Positions 1 to 7,880 of a stretch of 64,000 nucleotides of DNA are shown here, piece by piece. The notes beneath the pieces are model-generated. The model worked only from the letters and a program-made list of their open reading frames with translations. It was not told the DNA's origin and searched no databases. The DNA lies in the NCBI RefSeq assembly GCF_029167625.1, contig NZ_CP119145.1:2666001-2730000 (forward strand), given 5' to 3'. How positions within the stretch are numbered: the first letter of the stretch is position 1; each line of letters opens with the position of its first letter. A program made the position numbers and the translations under genes. This stretch comes from Streptomyces sp. AM 4-1-1. Lineage in GTDB: Bacteria; Actinomycetota; Actinomycetes; Streptomycetales; Streptomycetaceae.

Positions 1-153
1 GTCGTACCCATGGCGTGGCCCTGACTCCAGAAGTCCGAGCAGGGCATGGCTGATTGACATGCAGCGCACTGTACACGTCGTGTATACCTCGAATGTATAG
101 CCCTTCGGCGCTCTGCTCGGCGAGCGCGACGCGGACGGCCCCGTGGGCAGCCC
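1..153. other. Left-edge non-coding stretch
   Basis: No convincing gene is seen. It lies downstream of the first regulator. It contains a perfect 13-base inverted repeat TACACG-T-CGTGTA at 72-84, followed by a looser TATAC/GTATA pair at 83-99. These could be an operator or promoter for something left of the window, but nothing here decides this. Confidence 0.4.
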
Positions 154-963
154 TCAGGCCGTGTCCTCGGGGCGTTCCGCCGGGCCGACACCGGCCCGCC
201 TGGCCAGGGCGACCGCCGCCAGCGTGGAGTGCACGCCCAGCTTTCCCAGGACGTTCTGCATGTGCGTACGCACGGTGTGCGGGGACAGGAACAGCCGCTC
301 CGCGACCGCCTTGCGGCCCAGTCCCGCCACCATGCAGCGCAGCACCTCGCGCTCGCGCGGGGTCAGCGACTCGACCAGCCGCTCGCTCTCGGTACGGTGC
401 CTGCGGGCCGCGGTCAGTTCCCGCAGGACGCCCGTCAGCAGCGCGGGGGGCAGATGCGTCTCGTCGCGCAGCACACCCCGGATGACGGCCAGCAGCCGCT
501 GGAGCGAACAGTCCTTGGCGACCCAGCCGGAAGCCCCCGCCTGGAGCGCGAGGGCGGCCCGTCGCGGGTCGTCCCGCTCGGCGAGCACCACCGTACGGAC
601 CGAGGGGCGGCCGGTACGGACCCCGGCGACCAGCGAGATGCCGTCCGCCACGGTCGGCGGCCCGCCCTCCGCGCCGCCCGGCGCCGTTCGGGTGTCCGAA
701 GCGGTTCGGGGGGCCGGGGTCGCCCGGGGTGCGGGGACCGTTCGGGGGTCCGGGGCCGCTCCGCCGCCCAGCTCCGCGTCGACCAGCATCACGTCGTAGC
801 CACGCCCCTCGGCCGCCGCGCGTTCCAGACAGCGCAGCGCGGCCGGGCCGCTGCCCGCCGCCATCACGTCGACGTCCGGTTCGGCCGCGAGGGCGGCGGC
901 CAACGACTCGGCGAAGATACGGTGATCGTCCACCACCAGAACCCGGATGCGAACCACGGACAT
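154..963 (-). CDS. LuxR/NarL-family response regulator
   Basis: A 269-residue cytoplasmic transcription regulator. The N-terminal receiver domain has the acidic pair VDD near residues 10-12, a phosphoacceptor Asp in the segment MLVDAEL, and the conserved Lys in WVAKD. A Pro/Ala/Thr-rich insertion of about 45 residues follows the phosphoacceptor. The C-terminal LuxR helix-turn-helix starts at LTPREREVL and includes SPHTVRTHMQNVLGKLGV. No sensor kinase gene adjoins it. GGGGG directly abuts the ATG at 963, so the in-frame GTG at 957, six bases further on, may be the true start. It follows the gal operon in the same direction but is separated by about 290 bases with a hairpin. Target genes are unknown. 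Confidence 0.9.
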   Translation of the reverse strand: MSVVRIRVLVVDDHRIFAESLAAALAAEPDVDVMAAGSGPAALRCLERAAAEGRGYDVMLVDAELGGGAAPDPRTVPAPRATPAPRTASDTRTAPGGAEGGPPTVADGISLVAGVRTGRPSVRTVVLAERDDPRRAALALQAGASGWVAKDCSLQRLLAVIRGVLRDETHLPPALLTGVLRELTAARRHRTESERLVESLTPREREVLRCMVAGLGRKAVAERLFLSPHTVRTHMQNVLGKLGVHSTLAAVALARRAGVGPAERPEDTA

Positions 964-985
964 CCCCCACGCTGTGTTTGCCCCG

Positions 986-1000
986 ACCGCCCCGGGCGGT
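986..1000. promoter_or_regulatory. Inverted repeat upstream of response regulator
   Basis: ACCGCCC-C-GGGCGGT, a perfect repeat with 7-base arms, ends 23 bases upstream of the regulator start. It could be an operator or a leader hairpin. GC-rich chance palindromes are common here, so confidence is low. Confidence 0.3.
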
Positions 1001-1198
1001 GTGCCCGGCGCTCCGGGCTCTTGCCGTGTGTCGCTCGGCGCCGCCCCCGCCGGTGCCGAGCATCAGGGTACGGGCGGAGCCGGGCGGGGGAAGGCCATTC
1101 GCGGAACTGTCCGGCGAGGGTGTTCGGCGTGTGTTTCCTGTCGCGTCCTGAGACAAAAGCCGACAGCAAACATCGCGATCCGCCGGTGGGCGGCGCGT

Positions 1199-1228
1199 TC
1201 CCGCCCCGGGCGGGCGCTCGGGGCGGGA
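1199..1228. terminator. Candidate terminator after galK
   Basis: A stem of 10 pairs (TCCCGCCCCG with CGGGGCGGGA) around a 10-base loop lies about 30 bases past the galK stop in the direction of transcription. There is no T tract, as is usual for Streptomyces hairpin terminators. Confidence 0.5.
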
Positions 1229-1256
1229 GTACGAGGGGTGCTTCCGTGACGGCCGC

Positions 1257-2444
1257 TCAGACCAGGCGGCGCGCGCCAGGCGAGGGGACCGCGGGGAAGA
1301 TTCCCGGGGGCCGGTGCCCTGCCGAGGCGAACGCCCTCAGGACCGCCGCTGTGACCGCGTCCGCGTCCCGCTCGCGGATCAGCACGATCGCCGAACCGCC
1401 GAAGCCGCCACCGGTCATCCGGGCCCCCAGCGCACCCGCCTCGTTCGCCGCCGACACCACCAGGTCCAGCTCCGGGCAGGAGACCCTCAGATCGTCGCGG
1501 AGTGAGGCGTGGCCCTCGGTGAGCACCGGACCCACGGCCCGTACCTCACCCGCTTCGAGCAGTGCGACGACCCGCTCCACCCGCCGGTTGTCGCCGACCA
1601 CATGGCGTACGTACCGCACGACGGACTCGTGCGCACCGGCCGCCGTCAACCTTTCGAGGGCGTCGGGGAGTTCGTCGTAGGGCAGTTCGCGCAGGGTCCG
1701 CAGGCCGAGCGTCCGGGCGCCCGCCTCGCAGCCGGACCGCCGCTCGGCGTACGCCCCGTCGCCCAGCTGGTGGGTGACGCGGGTGTCGACGACCAGGAGC
1801 CGCAGGCCCAACGAGGTGAGGTCGAACGGAATCTGACTGGTCGTGAGGTCTCTGGTGTCCAGGTGCAGGAGGTGGCCCTCGGTGCAGCAGGCGGACGCCA
1901 TCTGGTCCATGACCCCGCAGGGGACTCCGACGAACTCGTTCTCGGCGCGCTGGGCGAGCAGCGCCAATTCGGGTCTTCTCAGGCCCAGTTCGAAGAGGTC
2001 GTCGAGAGCGAGGGCGGTGGCCGTCTCCAGGGCCGCGGACGAGGAGAGTCCGGCGCCGGTCGGCACGGTGGACCGGAAGTGGAGGTCGGCGCCGGTCACC
2101 GGGTGCCCGGCCTCTCTCAGCGCCCGGACGACTCCGGCGGGGTAGACGGCCCAGCCGTGCTCGGAGCGCGAGGCCGGTTCGTCGACGCGGAGGCGGACCA
2201 CACCGCCCGGTACGTCGGCCGAGTGGAGGCGCAGTTCGCCGTCGGTGCGGCGGGCGGCGGCGACGCGTGTGGTGTGCGGCAGCGCGAGCGGCAGCACGAA
2301 GCCGTCGTTGAAGTCGGTGTACTCGCCGATCAGGTTGACCCGGCCGGGGGCCGCCCAGACGCCGTCCGGCCCGGTGCCGTACAGCGCGGTGAAGGAGGCG
2401 GTCAGCTCTGCGACGCCGGAGGATTCGGGGCCGTCCGCGGTCAT
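1257..2444 (-). CDS. galK: Galactokinase
   Basis: Phosphorylates alpha-D-galactose to galactose-1-phosphate with ATP, the first step of the Leloir pathway. The 395 residues fit the family. The galactokinase signature [15 protein letters not shown] lies near residues 29-43, the GHMP ATP-binding motif [12 protein letters not shown] follows near residue 130, and the third motif [11 protein letters not shown] is near the C-terminus. The signature has Tyr (GEYTD) where many enzymes have His (GEHTD). It is last in the galT-galE-galK operon and overlaps the galE stop by four bases (ATGA), so it is probably translationally coupled. Sugar induction and glucose repression are known for Streptomyces gal operons but are not visible here. 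Confidence 0.97.
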   Translation of the reverse strand: MTADGPESSGVAELTASFTALYGTGPDGVWAAPGRVNLIGEYTDFNDGFVLPLALPHTTRVAAARRTDGELRLHSADVPGGVVRLRVDEPASRSEHGWAVYPAGVVRALREAGHPVTGADLHFRSTVPTGAGLSSSAALETATALALDDLFELGLRRPELALLAQRAENEFVGVPCGVMDQMASACCTEGHLLHLDTRDLTTSQIPFDLTSLGLRLLVVDTRVTHQLGDGAYAERRSGCEAGARTLGLRTLRELPYDELPDALERLTAAGAHESVVRYVRHVVGDNRRVERVVALLEAGEVRAVGPVLTEGHASLRDDLRVSCPELDLVVSAANEAGALGARMTGGGFGGSAIVLIRERDADAVTAAVLRAFASAGHRPPGIFPAVPSPGARRLV

Positions 2445-3484
2445 GGGGCGGTGACCTCCTCACGGCGGGCGAACGTCCAGGCGTCGGAGACGATGGCGGC
2501 CAGATCCGCGCGGGCCGGCTGCCAGCCGAGGCGTTCGCGGGCCGTGGCGGCCGACGCGACGAGGACGGCCGGGTCACCGGCGCGGCGCGGGGCGGCGGTC
2601 TCGGGGACCGGGCGTCCGGTGACCGCGCGGACGGTCTCGATGACCTCGCGCACCGAGAATCCGTTGCCGTTGCCGAGGTTGCAGATCAGGTGCTCACCCG
2701 CGGTGGCCGCCTCCAGGGCGAGGAGATGGGCGTCGGCGAGGTCGGCGACATGGATGTAGTCGCGGACGCAGGTGCCGTCGGGGGTCGGGTAGTCGTCGCC
2801 GTAGACGGAGATCGAATCGCGGTGCCCCAGGGCGACCTGGAGGACGAGCGGGATCAGATGCGTCTCGGGGCTGTGCCGCTCCCCGTAACGGCCGTACGCG
2901 CCCGCCACGTTGAAGTACCGCAGCGAGACGGCGGCCAGGCCGTGGGCGGTGGCCTCACCGGAGATCATGTGGTCGACGGCGAGCTTTGAGGCACCGTACG
3001 GGCTGGTGGGCGCGGTCGGGGCGGCCTCCGTGACGGGGGTGGAGGCCGGTTCGCCGTAGGTCGCGGCCGTGGAGGAGAAGACCAGGGTCCGCACCCCGGC
3101 GTCACGCATCGCCGCGAGCAGGGCGGTGGTCCCGCCGACGTTGTTGACCCAGTACTTCTCCGGATCGGCGACGGACTCGCCGACCTGGGAGAAGGCGGCG
3201 AAGTGCAGGACCGCGTCGTACGAGGGGTCCAGCCGGCGGGCCGCGTCCTGGACGCGGCCCTCGACGAACACGGCTCCGGCCGGGACGCTCTCGCGGAAGC
3301 CCGTCGACAGGTCGTCGAGGACGGTCACCGCGTGCCCGGCCTCCAGCAGATGGGCGGCGACCACGCTGCCGACGTATCCCGCGCCCCCCGTCACCAGGTA
3401 CTTCTTCCGGGACTCGGTGGGGCGACGGGATGCGGGGTCGGGGGCGTGGGGGGTATCGGCGGGGAGGTGGGGGTCGGTCGTCAC
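2441..3484 (-). CDS. galE: UDP-glucose 4-epimerase
   Basis: Interconverts UDP-galactose and UDP-glucose using tightly bound NAD. The Rossmann motif GGAGYVGS lies near residues 33-40 and the extended-SDR catalytic pair is in SPYGASK. The segment RYFNVAGA and the C-terminal substrate region are normal. About 27 poorly conserved, Pro-rich residues precede the fold ([13 protein letters not shown]), so a later start is possible, though no better one is obvious. Its ATG overlaps the galT stop (ATGA) and its own stop overlaps the galK start, giving a tight three-gene operon. Confidence 0.96.
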   Translation of the reverse strand: MTTDPHLPADTPHAPDPASRRPTESRKKYLVTGGAGYVGSVVAAHLLEAGHAVTVLDDLSTGFRESVPAGAVFVEGRVQDAARRLDPSYDAVLHFAAFSQVGESVADPEKYWVNNVGGTTALLAAMRDAGVRTLVFSSTAATYGEPASTPVTEAAPTAPTSPYGASKLAVDHMISGEATAHGLAAVSLRYFNVAGAYGRYGERHSPETHLIPLVLQVALGHRDSISVYGDDYPTPDGTCVRDYIHVADLADAHLLALEAATAGEHLICNLGNGNGFSVREVIETVRAVTGRPVPETAAPRRAGDPAVLVASAATARERLGWQPARADLAAIVSDAWTFARREEVTAP

Positions 3485-4524
3485 TGGCTCGCTGCCTCTC
3501 GCAGTCGCTGGGCCGCGGTCTCGGGCGGCACGTCGTTGATGAACACGCCCATGCCGGACTCGGAGCCCGCGAGGTACTTCAGCTTGCCCGAGCTTCTCCG
3601 AATGGTGAAAAGCTCCAGATGGAGTCCGAACCCGTCGCGCCCGGGAACATCGAACGGCGCCTGGTGCCAGGCCGAGATGTACGGGGTCGCGGGCTCGTCG
3701 GGACCGAACAACCGGTCGAACCGCCTCAGCAGTTCCAGATACATCCGGGGGAACTCCGCGCGGGCAGCCTCGTCGAGCGCGCGCAGATCGGGGACGCGGC
3801 GACGCGGGTGCAGATGGACCTCGTACGGCCAGTGCGCCGCGTACGGGACGAACGCCACCCAGTGCTCACCGGCGAGCACGACACGTGATCCGTCGGCCTC
3901 CTCACGGCGGACGACGTCGTCGAAGAGGTTGCGGCCGGTCTCCGCTTGGTGCGCCTCCATCGAGCGCAGCATGAGGGTGGTGCGCGGGGTGACGAAGGGG
4001 TACGCGTAGATCTGCCCGTGCGGATGTCCGAGCGTGACCCCGATCTCGGCTCCCCGGTTCTCGAAGCAGAACACCTGCCTCACCTGGGGCAGTTCGGCCA
4101 GCTCCGTGGTGCGGTCGGTCCAGGCCGCGAGGACGAGCGCGGCCTGCTCCTCGGTGAGGTCGGCGAACGACGCGTCGTGGTCGGAGGTGAAGCAGACGAC
4201 CTCGCAGCGGCCGGACTCGCCGCTGAGGGACGGGAACCGGTTCTCGAAGACGGCGACGTCGTAGTCCTCGTCGGGGATCTCGCTGAGCCGTCCCTCCCGG
4301 GAGGGACAGAGCGGGCACTCGTCGGCGGGCGGGTGGTAGGTGCGGCCCTGCCGGTGCGAGGCGATGGCGACGCTCTCACCGAGGAGCGGATCGCGGCGGA
4401 CCTCCGAAGAGGTCGAGACGGGATCGAGCCGCCGTCGGTCGACGGCCTCGCGGACGACGTCGTCCCGGGAGTCGTAGTAGATGAGCTGACGGCCGTCGGC
4501 GAGGGTCCTCACCGTTTTCTTCAC
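3481..4524 (-). CDS. galT: Galactose-1-phosphate uridylyltransferase
   Basis: Transfers UMP from UDP-glucose to galactose-1-phosphate, the middle Leloir step. It shows the CPLCPS zinc-ligand pair near residue 80 and the HIT-like active site [11 protein letters not shown]. The open frame extends to 4584, but the GTG at 4524 is preferred: GGAGGA lies seven bases upstream and the protein then begins [13 protein letters not shown], like other actinobacterial GalT proteins. It is first in galT-galE-galK; its stop overlaps galE by four bases. The operon promoter should lie in the non-coding region 4525-4830. Confidence 0.96.
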   Translation of the reverse strand: MKKTVRTLADGRQLIYYDSRDDVVREAVDRRRLDPVSTSSEVRRDPLLGESVAIASHRQGRTYHPPADECPLCPSREGRLSEIPDEDYDVAVFENRFPSLSGESGRCEVVCFTSDHDASFADLTEEQAALVLAAWTDRTTELAELPQVRQVFCFENRGAEIGVTLGHPHGQIYAYPFVTPRTTLMLRSMEAHQAETGRNLFDDVVRREEADGSRVVLAGEHWVAFVPYAAHWPYEVHLHPRRRVPDLRALDEAARAEFPRMYLELLRRFDRLFGPDEPATPYISAWHQAPFDVPGRDGFGLHLELFTIRRSSGKLKYLAGSESGMGVFINDVPPETAAQRLREAASQ

Positions 4525-4830
4525 CAGATTCCTCCAAACACGAACACACACAAGGAACCATAAGTAAACAGGGTCGTCAATCACCCGTTCGCGTCAGCTC
4601 ATCGCGATCAGGGGGAGGAAAGTGGTCATTCACTGTGAAAACGATCGAGGCCGAACAGAGTGGCACCCGAATGGCCCCGCAGAATGTTCGTTTTCCAAAC
4701 ATCGGGCGAGCGTTTGTTCCGCGTTCAGCCCGCGTGGCGGAGCGCTCGACGGGCCCGGCGACACCCGCGCCGGCTCACCCGGCACCCCCAACGGGCCCGG
4801 GTGCCACCTCGCGCCGGTTCACCCGGCACC
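4525..4830. promoter_or_regulatory. gal operon upstream region
   Basis: Non-coding between galT and a regulator gene that points towards it. It is unusually A-rich for this chromosome next to galT, as expected for a promoter. TGTTCG-TTTTC-CAAACA at 4685-4701 is an imperfect inverted repeat that could be an operator. I could not assign -10/-35 hexamers with confidence. Bases 4749-4833 are an imperfect tandem duplication with a unit of about 43 bases that includes CGCCGG(C/T)TCACCCGGCACC, ending at the neighbouring stop codon. Confidence 0.5.
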
Positions 4831-5592
4831 TCACATGACCGGTCGCGTCCGGTCCGGTGCGCCCGCCCGATCCGGCATCTCCACCCTGTCCGGCTGCCCC
4901 ACCCCGCCGGACGGACCCGCCCGGCCCGACAGACCCGCCCGCTCCAGCAGCCCCGTCCGGGCCGCCAGCGCCGCGGCCTCCAGCCGGGAGCCGACACCCA
5001 GCTTCACCAGCACCCGCTGCACATGCGTACGGGCGGTGCTGGGCGCGATGCGCATCCCGGCCGCGATCCGCCGGGTGTCCTCGCCCTCGGTGACCCGCAG
5101 CAGCACCTCGGCCTCGCGCGGGGTGAGCAGCCGCAGCAGTCGCTGGCCCTCGTCGTCCGGGGCCGCCGCCGGGTTGAGCAGATCGGCGAAGGCGCCCTGG
5201 AGCAGCCGCGGGGCGACCGCCGACTCCCCCGCCCGCGCCTTGAGCATCGCGCGCTCGACGCCCTCGATGCGTTCGTCGTGGCGTACGTATCCGGCGGCTC
5301 CGGCGGCGAACGCCGCGGCGATGCCCCAGGAGTCGGACACCGGCCCGAGGACCACCACCGCCACCTGCGGGCGTTCGCGTCTGATCCGTACGATCGGGTC
5401 GAAGGCGCCCGGCCGGGCGGGCGTCGCCGTCCCGTAGAGGCAGACCTCCGGGACCCGGCCGACCACGAGTTCGGCGGAACCGGAGGTCGGCGCGGTCGCC
5501 GCGAGCACCCGGTGTCCCCGGAGCTTCAGCGCCGAGGCCAGTGCCTCGGCGAGCAGTCGGTGGTCGTCGACCACCATGAGCCGCACGCCCAT
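4831..5592 (-). CDS. Atypical LuxR-family regulator, receiver lacks phosphoacceptor
   Basis: A 253-residue protein with a receiver-like N-terminus (MGVRLMVVDDHRLLAEAL) and a LuxR helix-turn-helix beginning LLTPREAEVLLRV, with STARTHVQRVLVKLGV. The acidic pair is kept. The phosphorylation strand reads VCLYGTAT, so the Asp is missing, and the conserved Lys region reads YVRHDE. It is therefore unlikely to be switched by phosphorylation. About 40 Gly/Pro/Arg-rich residues trail the helix-turn-helix. ATG 5592 has GAGGGGCGG upstream; the frame is open to 5649. It is similar in type to the regulator at 154-963, and the two flank the gal operon. Confidence 0.85.
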   Translation of the reverse strand: MGVRLMVVDDHRLLAEALASALKLRGHRVLAATAPTSGSAELVVGRVPEVCLYGTATPARPGAFDPIVRIRRERPQVAVVVLGPVSDSWGIAAAFAAGAAGYVRHDERIEGVERAMLKARAGESAVAPRLLQGAFADLLNPAAAPDDEGQRLLRLLTPREAEVLLRVTEGEDTRRIAAGMRIAPSTARTHVQRVLVKLGVGSRLEAAALAARTGLLERAGLSGRAGPSGGVGQPDRVEMPDRAGAPDRTRPVM

Positions 5593-5758
5593 CGAGCAAC
5601 CGCCCCTCATCCCCCGGGACCCGGCCCACCGGTCCTCCTGCCCCGGCAAGGTACACGCTCGTCCGGCGTCACGTGCCCGGTAGCGGGCAGAAGCCGTCGA
5701 GAATGCCGAAATACAGTTCGTTCAGGGCGACTTGACGGCATGACAGGCGCAAAACGAT

Positions 5759-5795
5759 CGGCCCCGCCGGTCGTGACGATCGACCGGCGGGGCCG
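5759..5795. terminator. Strong hairpin terminator
   Basis: A 15-base-pair perfect stem (CGGCCCCGCCGGTCG with its complement) around a 7-base loop TGACGAT lies about 50 bases past the stop of the PQQ-propeller gene at 5849. No T run is present. It probably ends the transcript of the two PQQ genes. Confidence 0.8.
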
Positions 5796-5848
5796 TCCCG
5801 CTCCGCTCGGACGGACCCGGGCGCGAGCCGAATCCGTCCAGGTGCCTG

Positions 5849-7759
5849 TCAGCTCGTGGTGAAGGACACGACGAGGTATTCCTTGGCGCTCAGCGTGCTC
5901 TGCCGAGGCTTGCTGATCATGGTCTCGGAGATGAACATCCGCCCCTCGCCGTAGAGCGTTTCCGCGTAGTTGGCGGAGAAGCTGGTCTCCGCGTCCCGGA
6001 TCTCCCGGTCGGACGGGTTGTCCATCAGCAGCGTCTGCTTGAACGTCTTGCCGTCGATGCTGACGATCTGGCCGCCCCGGTTGTACGGGGGCTCCTTGTA
6101 CACGATCACGTCGTCGCCGTCCATCCGCAGCGGGCGCATGGTGAAGCGGTCGCCGGACGGGGCGTTGTCGCCGGTGAGCTTGCCGGTGGCCAGGTCGAAG
6201 GACAGGACCTCGTTGGTGTCGTCGTGCTCCTCGGTCGGGATGTAGAGGCGGTTGTTCCCGACGGCGAGGTGACGGCAGGACTCGACCTCGGTGCTGCGGC
6301 ACATCCCGGCGTACTTGTCCGCCTCGGCCGGGATCTTGGCGAGCAGCTTGCCGGTCGCCGCGTCGATCGAGAAGAAGTCGGAGATCCCGCTGCCGTCACC
6401 GGCGGTGTCACCGACGTCGGCGGCCACGACCAGCGGCTTGGTGGAGACGATGTTCGCGTAGTCGACGCCGGGCGGCATGTTGTACGACGAGATCGGTGCG
6501 CCCGTGGTGGGGTTCAGCGCCTGGATGATGAGCTGCGGGTTGTCGTACGTACCGCACTTGCGGACCACCGCGAGCGCCTCGCCGCCGCCGTACCCCTTGT
6601 CGTAGCAGCGGTCGGCGCTGACCTTCGGCTTCCAGCGCTCGGCGCCGGTGTTCAGGTCGAACGCGGCGCCGCCGCTGGTGCCGCCCGCGGCGACCGTGGT
6701 GCCGCTGAGGGTGATCTCGTCGAACCGGACGGGCTCGTCGCCGTTGGTGGCGGCGACGACCGACTTGCTCCAGAGCAGCTTGCCGGTCGTCATGTCGATC
6801 ACACCGACCTGGGTGCAGCTCTGGTACTTCTTCGCCGCGGTCCGCCGGGCGGGCTCGAAGGCGATGGCCGTCTTGTAGTCCTTGCTCATGTGCCGTGAGG
6901 CGGCGCAGAGTTGACCGGCCAGTGGGATCGACCAGAGCTTGGTGCCCTTGGCGACGTCGTAACCGACGATCTCGTACACGCCGGTCTTCACGTACGCCTT
7001 GTCGGTGAGCCAGGAGCCCGCGACGGTGGTGACGTCGGTGACCTTCGGCTGCGGGAGCTGGAAGCCGACCTTGGACGTGGTGTTCGCGGGGGCCTTCTCG
7101 GCGCCGCCGGAGTCGCCGCCCTGGCCTTCCTCGCCCTTCTTGTCCCCACCGTCGGCACCCGCCGAGGTGGCCGCCTCGGACTTCTTGTCGTCACCGCTGT
7201 CGCCGGTGGCGTACCAGATGCCGGCCCCGACGATCAGGGCCACGGCGACCACCGCCGCGACGATGATCTGCGCCTGCGTGCCGAACTTCTTGCCGCCGTT
7301 GCCGCCCTGGGGCGGCAGGTACTGCGGCTGCATGGGGGCGGTCGGATAGCCGTACCCCTGCTGGGGCGGCATGCCGGGCTGACCGGGCGGCGGCCCCTGC
7401 GGGAAGCCGTAACCCGGCTGCGGGGGCTGCCCCGGGTATCCGGGCTGACCGGGCTGTCCCTGATATCCGGGGCTACCCGGATATCCGGGCTGACCGGGCG
7501 GCGGTCCCTGCGGGAAGCCGTAGCCGGGCTGCGGGGGCGGCGGAGTCTGCGGGTAGCCGTACGCCGGGTCCTGCGGCGGCTGTCCGGGCTGCGGCGGCTG
7601 CGGGGTGCCGTAGCCGCCGGCGGGCGGGCCGGTGGGCGGCGGCGGCTGCTTGGCGAGGGGGTCGGAGGGCGGCGGGGTCGGAGCGCCGAACCCACCGGGG
7701 GGCGGGTCCTGCGGGGGGCCGAAACCCTCCTGGGGCGGGTCGTTGGGGGGCTGGGTCAT
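5849..7759 (-). CDS. Membrane-anchored PQQ-like beta-propeller protein (copy 1)
   Basis: 636 residues. The cytoplasmic N-terminus (1-155) is a low-complexity Pro/Gly/Gln/Tyr region with repeats such as GYGFPQGPPPGQPG. One membrane helix spans about 163-185 (IIVAAVVAVALIVGAGIWYA). An acidic Ser/Asp/Gly linker leads to an extracytoplasmic region from about 235 with repeating blades of the type DLNTGAERW and DMTTGKLLW, typical of PQQ-binding-like propellers. No PQQ-dehydrogenase catalytic site is seen, so a sensory or binding role is more likely than oxidation. SD AAGAGGT precedes the ATG. It lies 121 bases downstream of a paralogue of the same architecture; the pair look like a tandem duplication. 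Function unknown. Confidence 0.88.
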   Translation of the reverse strand: MTQPPNDPPQEGFGPPQDPPPGGFGAPTPPPSDPLAKQPPPPTGPPAGGYGTPQPPQPGQPPQDPAYGYPQTPPPPQPGYGFPQGPPPGQPGYPGSPGYQGQPGQPGYPGQPPQPGYGFPQGPPPGQPGMPPQQGYGYPTAPMQPQYLPPQGGNGGKKFGTQAQIIVAAVVAVALIVGAGIWYATGDSGDDKKSEAATSAGADGGDKKGEEGQGGDSGGAEKAPANTTSKVGFQLPQPKVTDVTTVAGSWLTDKAYVKTGVYEIVGYDVAKGTKLWSIPLAGQLCAASRHMSKDYKTAIAFEPARRTAAKKYQSCTQVGVIDMTTGKLLWSKSVVAATNGDEPVRFDEITLSGTTVAAGGTSGGAAFDLNTGAERWKPKVSADRCYDKGYGGGEALAVVRKCGTYDNPQLIIQALNPTTGAPISSYNMPPGVDYANIVSTKPLVVAADVGDTAGDGSGISDFFSIDAATGKLLAKIPAEADKYAGMCRSTEVESCRHLAVGNNRLYIPTEEHDDTNEVLSFDLATGKLTGDNAPSGDRFTMRPLRMDGDDVIVYKEPPYNRGGQIVSIDGKTFKQTLLMDNPSDREIRDAETSFSANYAETLYGEGRMFISETMISKPRQSTLSAKEYLVVSFTTS

Positions 7760-7880
7760 GGCGTGTGTACCTCTTGGAGCGGAAGGGGGCGAAGGAGTGG
7801 GGAAGACCGGTCGGCGCCGGACGGGCCGTCCGACGTGCGGTCGTTCGGCAGGCGGCCCGGGGCGGCCGTGGGGAGCGCCG

